NCBI GenBank assembly: GCA_018820925.1
Contig: JAHJNJ010000039.1
Location: 17,525 to 81,524 of the forward strand
Source of the DNA: Gammaproteobacteria bacterium
Lineage (GTDB): Bacteria > Pseudomonadota > Gammaproteobacteria > Burkholderiales > Gallionellaceae
Reading direction: 5' to 3'
DNA length: 64,000 nucleotides
Shown: positions 56,869 through 64,000 of the stretch, piece by piece
Layout: every line of letters begins with the position of its first letter
Numbering within the stretch: position 1 is the stretch's first letter
Translations under genes and position numbers: made by a program
The notes under the pieces: model-generated
Databases searched by the model: none
Seen by the model: the letters and a program-made list of their open reading frames with translations, nothing else
Told to the model about the DNA's origin: nothing

Positions 56869-57006
56869 GGTGATCGGTTTGCGGCATATTGGTGCCGGGC
56901 ATGCCCGCCGGAGAAGGCCGTTTAACTGCTCATTACTCCCAAGCCATTGCACGATGGAGCCGGAGTTCGGCTAATATGTAGTCCTGCCCCGAAATAAATC
57001 GATATC

Positions 57007-58749
57007 ATGAACTTCCCCACACGTTATTCAATTTTTGCACTCTTCGCCCTGCTTGCGGCTTGCGCGAGCACGCCGCAAGAAACGGTGTCCAGCTTGCCGG
57101 CGCCTGCAGGCAATGCAAATCTGGAACAGATTATCGAGACAACCAGTCCCGATCTGCCCAAGCTTGAACTGACCGCGCCCATGCTTTACGAATTTCTGCT
57201 GGGTGACATCGCCATGCAACGCGACAAGCCCGAATTGGCGGCGCAGGCCTATCTTGATCTGGCAAGAACCACACGCGATCCGCGCGTGGCAAGACGTGCC
57301 GCCCAACTCGCATACGAATCGCGCCAGTACGACAAGGCGGTGGATGCATTCAAGCTGTGGCAGGAGCTGGAACCTGCATCGCCGCTGGCCAAACAGATGC
57401 TGCTATCCCTGCTGTTGAGCGGCGGCAAGCTGGAAGAGGCGCGCCCATCCCTGAAGGCGGTACTTGAGGCCGATCCGGAAAATGCCGGGCGCACGTTTGT
57501 CAGCATCTATCCGCTGATTGCGCGTTCGCCGGACAAATCCGCCATCCTTGACTGGATGATCGAAGCGACGCATCCCTATCCGGAAGTGGCGGAGGGGCAT
57601 TTGACGGTGGCACAAGCGGCGTTGGCGGCCGGCAAGACGGATCTGGCATTTGCGGAAGCCCGCCGTGCGGTTGCCTTGAAGCCGGATTGGGATATGGCTG
57701 CGGTGTTCGAAGCTGAACTGTATCTCAACAGCCAACCCGCCAAAGGTCTGGAACTGCTGAAAAAATTCCTGGGTGCACACCCCGATAATAAAGACCTGCG
57801 TCTGTACTATGCGCGAGCCCTGCTCAAGCAGAAGCAATTTGAGGCTGCCCGCGACCAGTTCCAGCTTCTGCTTAGAGACAAGCCGGACAGTCCGGATCTG
57901 GCCTTCGCCGTTGCGCTGATTTCCATGCAAATGGGGCAATACGATCGTGCCGAACAGGAAATGCAGCGCGCGCTGAGACAAGGCGGCAAGGAAGAGAGCA
58001 CGGTGCATTATTACCTGGCCCAGTTGAACGAAGCAAGACAGGACAATGCAGCGGCGCTGGCGCATTACCGTCAGGTGAAGGACGGCGAATATGTCTATAA
58101 CGCGCGTTTGCGCGAGGTCGGCTTGCTGGATAAAGAGGGCAAGCTGGGCGAGGCGCGCGAAGTCCTGAGTCGTGTGGTGGCGGAGAATGACCAGCAACGT
58201 GTGCAACTGATATTGATCGATGCGCAATTGTTGCGCGAGGGCAATAAATTCGAGGCCAGCTATCAGGTGCTGGCACAGGGGCTGGAGAAATTCCCCGACA
58301 ATCAGGACATGCTCTATCAGACCGCGATGGCGGCTGACAAACTGAACAAGACAGAGTTGTTCGAACAAATGATTCGCAAGCTGATGAAAATCGCACCGGA
58401 CAACGCGCATGCCTACAACGCGCTCGGCTACAGCCTGCTGGATCGCAAAGTGCGCATCCCGGAGGCCATGAAGCTGGTGGAGAAAGCGTATCAGCTGGCA
58501 CCGGACGATGCGGCCATCATCGACAGCATGGGTTGGGGGGAATACCTTTCGGGCAATCTCGACAAGAGCGAGGGATTCCTGCGCCGCGCCTACACCGCCA
58601 ATCCCGATCCCGAGATTGCAGCCCATCTGGGCGAAGTGCTGTGGAAAAAGGGCGACAAGGAAGGCGCGCGCAAAGTGTGGACGGATAGCGCGAAAGCCAA
58701 TCCCGACAACGAAGCGCTCAAAGCGGTGATGAAGCGTTTCATTCCCTGA
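57007..58749 (+). CDS. TPR-repeat outer-membrane lipoprotein
   Basis: The 580-residue precursor has a lipobox ALLAACAS (Cys near 19) and a body made of TPR-type helical repeats (LAAQAYLDLARTTRDPRVAR, AHAYNALGYSLLDRKVRIPE, AAIIDSMGWGEYLSGN). It lies one base upstream of lolB, as in many betaproteobacteria, and may act in envelope assembly or protein-protein scaffolding. The exact role is unknown. Confidence 0.9.
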   Translation: MNFPTRYSIFALFALLAACASTPQETVSSLPAPAGNANLEQIIETTSPDLPKLELTAPMLYEFLLGDIAMQRDKPELAAQAYLDLARTTRDPRVARRAAQLAYESRQYDKAVDAFKLWQELEPASPLAKQMLLSLLLSGGKLEEARPSLKAVLEADPENAGRTFVSIYPLIARSPDKSAILDWMIEATHPYPEVAEGHLTVAQAALAAGKTDLAFAEARRAVALKPDWDMAAVFEAELYLNSQPAKGLELLKKFLGAHPDNKDLRLYYARALLKQKQFEAARDQFQLLLRDKPDSPDLAFAVALISMQMGQYDRAEQEMQRALRQGGKEESTVHYYLAQLNEARQDNAAALAHYRQVKDGEYVYNARLREVGLLDKEGKLGEAREVLSRVVAENDQQRVQLILIDAQLLREGNKFEASYQVLAQGLEKFPDNQDMLYQTAMAADKLNKTELFEQMIRKLMKIAPDNAHAYNALGYSLLDRKVRIPEAMKLVEKAYQLAPDDAAIIDSMGWGEYLSGNLDKSEGFLRRAYTANPDPEIAAHLGEVLWKKGDKEGARKVWTDSAKANPDNEALKAVMKRFIP

Positions 58750-58750
58750 T

Positions 58751-59302
58751 ATGCGCTGTTCCCTTCTGCTGCTGGTTCTCGTGTTTGCAGGGTGTACCTC
58801 CGTGCCTGTCGCCGTGCAGCGTTCGTCGCAGGCCGATGCGCCGTTCGCATTCAACGGGCGCGTTGCGTTCAAGCAGGGTGAGAAGCGCGACAATGCGGGC
58901 GTGCGCTGGGTGCACAGTGCGACCGAAGATGAAATTCTGCTGCTCGCCCCGTTGGGGCAGACGATGGCGCGCATTCACCGCGATGCGCATGAGGCCTCGC
59001 TGCAAGCCTCCGGCAAACGCTACACTGATCATGATATGGAATCCCTGATGCAGCAGGTGCTGGGGTGGCATCTGCCGTTATCCGGCTTGCGCTACTGGGT
59101 GACCGCCTTGCCCGTTCCCGGGGACGAATTCAGCATTGAGCGCGCTGCGAACGGCCAGGTGAATGTGCTGCGCCAGCAGGGCTGGGAAATCGACTATGCG
59201 CGTTATGCGGCAGCCACGCCGGATGCCTTGCCGCTGCGCCTCAAGTTGCAGCGCGACGGTATGGAAGTATTGTTGCTCATCGACGAATGGGAAGCGCAAT
59301 GA
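58751..59302 (+). CDS. lolB: Outer-membrane lipoprotein receptor LolB
   Basis: The 183-residue lipoprotein (lipobox LVFAGC) has the LolB pattern FAFNGRVAFKQGEKRDNAGV and LLGWHLPLSGLRYWV-like core (QVLGWHLPLSGLRYWV). It receives lipoproteins from LolA and inserts them in the outer membrane. It overlaps ispE by ATGA. Confidence 0.93.
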   Translation: MRCSLLLLVLVFAGCTSVPVAVQRSSQADAPFAFNGRVAFKQGEKRDNAGVRWVHSATEDEILLLAPLGQTMARIHRDAHEASLQASGKRYTDHDMESLMQQVLGWHLPLSGLRYWVTALPVPGDEFSIERAANGQVNVLRQQGWEIDYARYAAATPDALPLRLKLQRDGMEVLLLIDEWEAQ

Positions 59303-60174
59303 ACGCGCTTGCCTGTCCCGCGCCAGCCAAACTCAACCTCTTCCTGCATGTGGTCGGGCGCCGGGCCGACGGTTATCACCTGCTGCAAACCCTGTTCCGC
59401 TTTATCGACCTGAACGACACCCTGCATTTCTCCTTGCGCAGCGACGGCGCAGTGCGCCGCATCAATGCGCTGGAAGGCGTACCGCCGGAACAGGATCTGT
59501 GCGTGCGTGCCGCGCGCCTGCTGCAACAGGAAACCGGCTGCAGGCTGGGCGTGGATATCGAACTGGAAAAACGCATCCCCATGGGCGGCGGCCTGGGCGG
59601 CGGCAGCTCGGATGCGGCGACCACCCTGTTGGCGCTGAACCGGCTGTGGGAGCTGGGTTTGTCGCGCGAACGCCTGATGCGGCTGGGATTGAGTCTGGGC
59701 GCCGACGTGCCGGTCTTTGTCTTCGGCGAAAACGCCTTTGCCGAAGGGGTGGGCGAACAGTTGCAGCCCTATCCCCTGCCGGAGGCATGGTATGTGGTGC
59801 TGTGCCCCCCCGTGCAGGTGCCCACGGCACAGGTATTCACGCATCCAGAATTGACACGAAATACGATTTCGATGACAATGCGCGCCCTTCCGAAGGGGCT
59901 TGATTTTCGGGCGGGAAGCCAGGCGGGGCTCAAAAACGATCTGCAGGCGGTAGCCTGCAAGTTGTACCCGGCAGTGGCGGAGCATCTGGCGTGGCTGGCG
60001 CAGTTTGCACCCGCACTGATGACCGGCTCCGGTGCCTGTGTATTTGCCGGGTTTGCCACGGAAGTCGAAGCACAGGCAGTATTGCAGCAGTTGCCCTCGA
60101 CGATGCGCGGATTTGTCGCGCGCGGTTTGCAGCAGCATCCGCTGAAAGATTTTGCAGCAACAGAAACTGTTTAA
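59299..60174 (+). CDS. ispE: 4-diphosphocytidyl-2-C-methyl-D-erythritol kinase
   Basis: The 291-residue GHMP kinase starts CPAPAKLNLFLHVVGRRADG, with the ATP loop PMGGGLGGGSSDAAT and the C-terminal LMTGSGACVFAGF. It phosphorylates CDP-methylerythritol in the MEP isoprenoid pathway. Coupled to lolB; tRNA-Gln and prs follow, a conserved betaproteobacterial order. Confidence 0.96.
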   Translation: MNALACPAPAKLNLFLHVVGRRADGYHLLQTLFRFIDLNDTLHFSLRSDGAVRRINALEGVPPEQDLCVRAARLLQQETGCRLGVDIELEKRIPMGGGLGGGSSDAATTLLALNRLWELGLSRERLMRLGLSLGADVPVFVFGENAFAEGVGEQLQPYPLPEAWYVVLCPPVQVPTAQVFTHPELTRNTISMTMRALPKGLDFRAGSQAGLKNDLQAVACKLYPAVAEHLAWLAQFAPALMTGSGACVFAGFATEVEAQAVLQQLPSTMRGFVARGLQQHPLKDFAATETV

Positions 60175-60218
60175 AACGTAGCGAAAGCAGTGCTTTAAAC
60201 GGTTTCTGATAAGTTAAT

Positions 60219-60293
60219 TGGGGAGTCGCCAAGTGGTAAGGCATCGGATTTTGATTCCGACATTCGTAGGTTCGATCCCTACCTCCCCAGCCA
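60219..60293 (+). tRNA. tRNA-Gln (anticodon UUG)
   Basis: A complete cloverleaf: acceptor TGGGGAG pairs with CTCCCCA, D-loop AAGTGGTAAGGC, anticodon stem TCGGA/TCCGA with loop TTTTGAT (anticodon TTG at 60251-60253), T-arm GTAGGTTCGATCCCTAC, discriminator G and encoded CCA. It reads CAA and by wobble CAG. It lies between ispE and prs. Confidence 0.97.
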
Positions 60294-60314
60294 GATTCTT
60301 CCAATCAAGTCGTG

Positions 60315-60340
60315 ATGGGCGTTTGCGCCCATTTTAATTT
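60315..60340 (+). terminator. Terminator or attenuator hairpin between tRNA-Gln and prs
   Basis: ATGGGCG, a TTTG loop, CGCCCAT, then TTTAATTTT. It ends the tRNA transcript, and read-through could feed prs 12 bases downstream. Confidence 0.75.
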
Positions 60341-60352
60341 TGCGAGGTGCTC

Positions 60353-61300
60353 ATGTCCGGCGACATGATGGTCTTCACCGGTAATGCCAATCCCAAGCTA
60401 GCCGAGGGTGTTGCGCAGCGTCTCAATATCCACCTGGGTCGCGCCACGGTCGGCCGCTTCTCCGACGGCGAAGTCATGGTCGAACTGCTCGAGCATGTGC
60501 GCGGCAAGGATGTGTTCGTGCTGCAATCCACCTGTGTACCGACCAACGACAGCCTGATGGAAGTCATGGTGATGGTGGACGCACTGAAGCGTGCCTCCGC
60601 CGCCCGCATTACCGCCGCCATGCCGTATTTCGGATATGCGCGCCAGGACAGACGCCCGCGTTCGGCGCGTGTCGCGATTACCGCCAGGGTGGTGGCAGAC
60701 ATGCTGGTCGGCGTCGGCGTTGACCGTTTGCTGACCATGGACTTGCACTCCGACCAGATTCAGGGCTTCTTCGACATCCCGGTGGACAACATCTATGCGG
60801 CGCCGATCCTGCTGGGCGACGTGTGGAAACAGAACTACGAGAACCTGATCGTGGTTTCGCCCGATGTCGGCGGCGTGGTGCGTGCCCGAGCGCTGGCGAA
60901 ACGTCTGGAATCGGATCTGGCGATCATCGACAAGCGCCGTCCCAAACCGAACGTGGCCAAGGTGATGAATATCATCGGCGAAGTCGAAGGACGTACCTGC
61001 ATCATCATGGATGACATGGTGGACACCGCCAACACCCTGTGCGAAGCGGCCAACGCATTGAAGGAAAAGGGCGCCGAGCGCGTGATCGCCTACTGTACGC
61101 ACCCGGTGCTGTCCGGCCCGGCGATCGAGCGCATCGAGAAATCGGCGATCGACGAACTGGTCGTGACCGACACCATCCCGTTGCGCGAAGAAGCGCGCAA
61201 TTGCAAGCGCATCCGCCAGTTGAGCGTGGCGGAACTGATGGCCGAAACCATGCGCCGCATCAATGCGGAAGAATCGGTCAGTTCGCTGTTCATGGATTAA
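60353..61300 (+). CDS. prs: Ribose-phosphate pyrophosphokinase
   Basis: The 315-residue protein has [31 protein letters not shown], the metal site [14 protein letters not shown] and the PRPP loop [13 protein letters not shown]. It makes PRPP for nucleotides, His and Trp. ATG 60353 has GAGGTG before it. rplY follows after 83 bases. Confidence 0.97.
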   Translation: MSGDMMVFTGNANPKLAEGVAQRLNIHLGRATVGRFSDGEVMVELLEHVRGKDVFVLQSTCVPTNDSLMEVMVMVDALKRASAARITAAMPYFGYARQDRRPRSARVAITARVVADMLVGVGVDRLLTMDLHSDQIQGFFDIPVDNIYAAPILLGDVWKQNYENLIVVSPDVGGVVRARALAKRLESDLAIIDKRRPKPNVAKVMNIIGEVEGRTCIIMDDMVDTANTLCEAANALKEKGAERVIAYCTHPVLSGPAIERIEKSAIDELVVTDTIPLREEARNCKRIRQLSVAELMAETMRRINAEESVSSLFMD

Positions 61301-61383
61301 GTTTTTCGCGTCAGCCATGTTGGCTGCCGCACAACCCGAAGCACTCTGGTCGCGGAGCGCTTCACTAGAAGTGGAGAAGTAAA

Positions 61384-62055
61384 ATGGCTATTGAAATTGC
61401 AGCAACAACACGCAAAGCGCAAGGAACGGGTGCGAGCCGCCGTCTGCGTAAAACGAACCGCGTCCCCGGCATCGTTTACGGTACGGGCGAAGCAACCATG
61501 ATCGAACTCGATCACAACACATTGTATTACGCACTGCGCAACGAAGCGTTCCACGCATCGGTCCTGTCGCTGGACCTGGACGGCAAGAAACAATCCGTCC
61601 TGCTGCGCGACTTCCAGATGCACCCGTTCCGCCAGCAAGTGCAGCACATCGACTTCCAGCGCGTCGACGCGAAGAAGAAGATCCACATGAAGGTGCCGTT
61701 GCACTTCATCAACGCCGACATCGCTCCGGGCGTGAAGACCGGCGGCGGTATCATCAGCCACGTGTTGAACGATCTGAACATCGCCTGCTTGCCGGCCGAT
61801 CTGCCTGCAGCGATCGAAGTGGATCTGGCGCACCTGGATCTGGGTCACTCCATCCACGTGTCCGACGTCAAGCTGCCCAAGGGCGTTGAAGTGGCAGGCC
61901 ATCACCACGCCAGCGATGCCGTGGCGACGGTGCAAGTGCCGCGCGGCCACGTTGAGGCCGCCGCAGAAGCCGCTGCCGCCGCAGACGCTTCCGCTGCTTC
62001 CACAGCGGCTGCAGCACCCGCCGCCGCCGCTGCAGCACCCGCAGCCAAGAAGTAA
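61384..62055 (+). CDS. rplY: 50S ribosomal protein L25, long (CTC/TL5) form
   Basis: The 223-residue protein has the L25 N-terminal 5S-rRNA-binding domain ([39 protein letters not shown]) and the CTC-type C-terminal beta domain. The last ~35 residues are nearly all Ala and Pro, a low-complexity tail. It follows prs, and a terminator sits after it. Confidence 0.97.
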   Translation: MAIEIAATTRKAQGTGASRRLRKTNRVPGIVYGTGEATMIELDHNTLYYALRNEAFHASVLSLDLDGKKQSVLLRDFQMHPFRQQVQHIDFQRVDAKKKIHMKVPLHFINADIAPGVKTGGGIISHVLNDLNIACLPADLPAAIEVDLAHLDLGHSIHVSDVKLPKGVEVAGHHHASDAVATVQVPRGHVEAAAEAAAAADASAASTAAAAPAAAAAAPAAKK

Positions 62056-62070
62056 TTTGCACTTCGAACG

Positions 62071-62108
62071 ACCCGCCATGCGACTTAACGGAGCATGGCG
62101 GGTTTTTT
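62071..62108 (+). terminator. Rho-independent terminator after rplY
   Basis: ACCCGCCATGC, an 11-base loop, GCATGGCGGGT, then a run of six T ending at 62108. It lies 15 bases after the rplY stop and four bases before the pth ATG, so pth is expressed by read-through or from an internal promoter. Confidence 0.9.
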
Positions 62109-62112
62109 CATT

Positions 62113-62691
62113 ATGAGCGAACCGATCAAACTCATCGTCGGACTGGGCAACCCCGGCAGGGAATACGAAGCCACACGCCATAACGCCGGATTCTGGTGGG
62201 TGGACGAGTTTGCGCGTGTGCAAGGCGCGAATTTCAAAACCGACAGCAAGTTTCACGGCCTGGTTGCGCGCGCGTCGTTGCATGGACACGATGTGCACTT
62301 GCTCAAGCCGCAGACCTTCATGAACGTGAGTGGACGTTCAGTAGTCGCGCTGGCGCTGTTCTACAAGATATTGCCGGACCAGATACTGGTGATACATGAC
62401 GAACTCGACCTGCCGCCGGGCAGCGCCAAACTGAAACTGGGCGGCGGCCATGGCGGGCACAACGGCTTGAAGGACATCATCGCGCATCTCGGCACAAAAG
62501 AATTCTGGCGCCTGCGCATCGGCATCGGCCATCCAGGCGAGCGCGATCAGGTCGTCAATTACGTACTGAATGCGCCGCGCAAGGAAGAACAGGGTTTGAT
62601 CGAAGAAGCGATGCAACATGCGCAAGATGTTGCGCCGCTCATCATCGAAGGCAAGCTGGAAGCAGCGATGTTGAAGCTGCATAGCAACTAA
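62113..62691 (+). CDS. pth: Peptidyl-tRNA hydrolase
   Basis: The 192-residue protein has [21 protein letters not shown] with catalytic H23, [11 protein letters not shown] and [20 protein letters not shown]. It recycles peptidyl-tRNA that falls off ribosomes. The ATG lies just past the rplY terminator and lacks a clear ribosome site. Confidence 0.97.
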   Translation: MSEPIKLIVGLGNPGREYEATRHNAGFWWVDEFARVQGANFKTDSKFHGLVARASLHGHDVHLLKPQTFMNVSGRSVVALALFYKILPDQILVIHDELDLPPGSAKLKLGGGHGGHNGLKDIIAHLGTKEFWRLRIGIGHPGERDQVVNYVLNAPRKEEQGLIEEAMQHAQDVAPLIIEGKLEAAMLKLHSN

Positions 62692-62705
62692 CCAAGGAAA
62701 CAACC

Positions 62706-63797
62706 ATGAGTCTCAAATGCGGTATCGTCGGTCTCCCCAACGTGGGCAAATCCACGCTGTTCAACGCGCTCACCAAGGCGGGCATTGCGGCGGAGAATTA
62801 TCCCTTCTGCACCATCGAGCCCAATGTCGGTATCGTTGAAGTTCCCGATCCGCGCATGGCCGAGCTGGCGAAGATCGTCAATCCACAGCGCATGCAACCG
62901 GCCATCGTCGAATTCGTCGACATCGCCGGACTGGTCGCGGGCGCATCCAAGGGTGAAGGCCTGGGCAACCAGTTCCTCGCCAACATCCGCGAGACCGATG
63001 CGATCGTTAACGTCGTGCGCTGTTTCGACGATGCCAACGTCGTGCACGTTGCGGGCAAGGTCGATCCGATCTCCGACATCGAAGTCATCCTCACCGAACT
63101 GGCGCTAGCCGACCTCGCGGTCGTCGAACGCACCATCCAGCGAGACGGTAAGAAAGCCAAGTCCGGCGACAAGGACGCGCAGAAACTGGTATCCGTGCTG
63201 GAGAAATTGCTGCCGCACCTCAACGAAGGCAAACCCGCGCGCACCTTTGGTTTGACGGATGACGAAAAACAACTCATCAAGCCGCTGTGCCTGCTCACCG
63301 TCAAACCCGCGATGTATGTAGGCAACGTGCTCGAAGACGGCTTCGAGAACAATCCGCATCTGGACAGGTTGCGCGAACATGCAGCGAAGGAAGGCGCGCC
63401 CGTGGTCGCGCTGTGCGCCAAGATCGAACAGGAACTGGCCGACCTCGATGATGCCGACAAAAAAGAATTCCTCGCCGACCTCGGCCTGGAGGAACCCGGC
63501 CTCAACCGCCTCATCCGCGCCGGCTACGAACTGCTTGGCCTGCAGACCTACTTCACCGCCGGTGTGAAAGAAGTGCGCGCCTGGACCATCCACAAAGGCG
63601 ACACCGCACCACAAGCGGCCGGCGTCATCCATACCGACTTCGAAAAAGGCTTCATCCGCGCACAGACCATCTCCTACGCCGACTTCATCGCCTGTGGCGG
63701 CGAACACGGTGCCAAGGAGAAGGGCAAGATGCGCGTGGAAGGCAAAGACTACGTCGTGCAGGACGGCGACGTGATGAACTTCCTGTTCAACGTCTAA
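62706..63797 (+). CDS. ychF: Redox-regulated ATPase YchF (OLA1 family)
   Basis: The 363-residue protein has G1 [30 protein letters not shown] and, instead of NKxD, the NVLE motif, which shifts specificity from GTP to ATP. A coiled coil and a C-terminal TGS domain ([20 protein letters not shown]) complete it. It binds ribosomes and responds to oxidative stress. It is 14 bases after pth, a conserved pair. Confidence 0.97.
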   Translation: MSLKCGIVGLPNVGKSTLFNALTKAGIAAENYPFCTIEPNVGIVEVPDPRMAELAKIVNPQRMQPAIVEFVDIAGLVAGASKGEGLGNQFLANIRETDAIVNVVRCFDDANVVHVAGKVDPISDIEVILTELALADLAVVERTIQRDGKKAKSGDKDAQKLVSVLEKLLPHLNEGKPARTFGLTDDEKQLIKPLCLLTVKPAMYVGNVLEDGFENNPHLDRLREHAAKEGAPVVALCAKIEQELADLDDADKKEFLADLGLEEPGLNRLIRAGYELLGLQTYFTAGVKEVRAWTIHKGDTAPQAAGVIHTDFEKGFIRAQTISYADFIACGGEHGAKEKGKMRVEGKDYVVQDGDVMNFLFNV

Positions 63798-63866
63798 GCA
63801 GGGATTCGGGATTTAGTGTCGCCTAAAAGAAATGAAACAACAAACGGAGACACCAAACAAGCAAGC

Positions 63867-63945
63867 GTAGGATGGGTGGAGCGGAGCGATACCCATCATA
63901 TTCTTCTGTCATCTGTTGGGTATCGCTCCGCTCCACCCAACCTAC
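63867..63945. repeat. 79-bp palindromic element (copy 2), imperfect
   Basis: Same length and core as the element at 13486-13564: the left arm reads GTAGGATGGGTGGAGCGGAG and the right arm ends CTCCACCCAACCTAC, with a few mismatches between arms. It follows ychF by 69 bases. Nothing else is seen in 63798-64000. Confidence 0.85.
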
Positions 63946-64000
63946 CCATGTCCGCTGTCCCGCGCGAAGCGGAAGTTCCAAGACGCAGCTGCTGATTTCC

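Overview
The window reads as chromosomal DNA of a betaproteobacterium. The gene order (ilvB-ilvH-ilvC-psd-pssA, lolB-ispE-tRNA-Gln-prs-rplY-pth-ychF, rsxABCDGE-nth, bpt-aat, ftsY-ftsE-ftsX) and the protein families are typical of that class. The overall flavour (nickel and hydrogen sensing, hemerythrin, Rnf) suggests Nitrosomonadales/Gallionellaceae, but that placement is inference. Almost the whole window is compact core genome with many 4-base ATGA overlaps. No integrase, transposase, phage gene or CRISPR array is visible.

Layout. 1-6040: a hydrogen-sensing and nickel module. It holds the 3' part of a regulatory [NiFe]-hydrogenase large subunit ending exactly at its Cys/His motif, then nikR, a HupT/HoxJ-like PAS histidine kinase, a NiCoT nickel permease and a TonB-dependent receptor. 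A NikR-like inverted repeat and a sigma-54-like element lie just before the permease. 6123-10547: nudC, a small unknown gene, a BepA-like M48 protease, a Ser/Thr kinase fused to a cyclic-nucleotide-binding domain, and a TusA-like protein. 10625-19179: valS, holC, pepA, lptF-lptG, and an ECF sigma factor with two small envelope genes. 19295-24070: branched-chain amino acid and phosphatidylethanolamine synthesis. 24107-26754: cobalamin adenosyltransferase, DUF1841, a plant-type ferredoxin-NADP reductase and a lone prepilin. 26947-32826: nth and the complete rsx/rnf electron-transport operon. 33101-38420: kup, pyrD, a membrane protein of unknown function, and the two N-end-rule transferases bpt and aat. 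38518-44357: a PilZ-like protein, an esterase, darP, pmbA, GNAT, CZB and hemerythrin proteins. 44482-51093: ftsX-ftsE-ftsY, an M16 protease pair, rsmD-coaD and a 2[4Fe-4S] ferredoxin. 51475-56868: mutM, a GldAFG-like ABC system and an orphan NodT-type outer-membrane lipoprotein. 57007-63797: a TPR lipoprotein, lolB, ispE, tRNA-Gln, prs, rplY, pth and ychF.

A second layer is a set of short palindromic and interspersed repeats between genes: a 79-bp element twice, a GTGGGCAC-type palindrome three times, heptad repeats, and a BIME-like pair. One repeat of this kind lies in frame inside aat, and another covers the apparent start of rsmD.

The most interesting system is the nickel/hydrogen module at the left edge. 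It appears to couple a Ni-containing H2 sensor, a Ni-responsive repressor and two-step nickel import in one locus. The Ser/Thr kinase-cyclic nucleotide fusion and the in-frame repeat inside aat are the next best leads.
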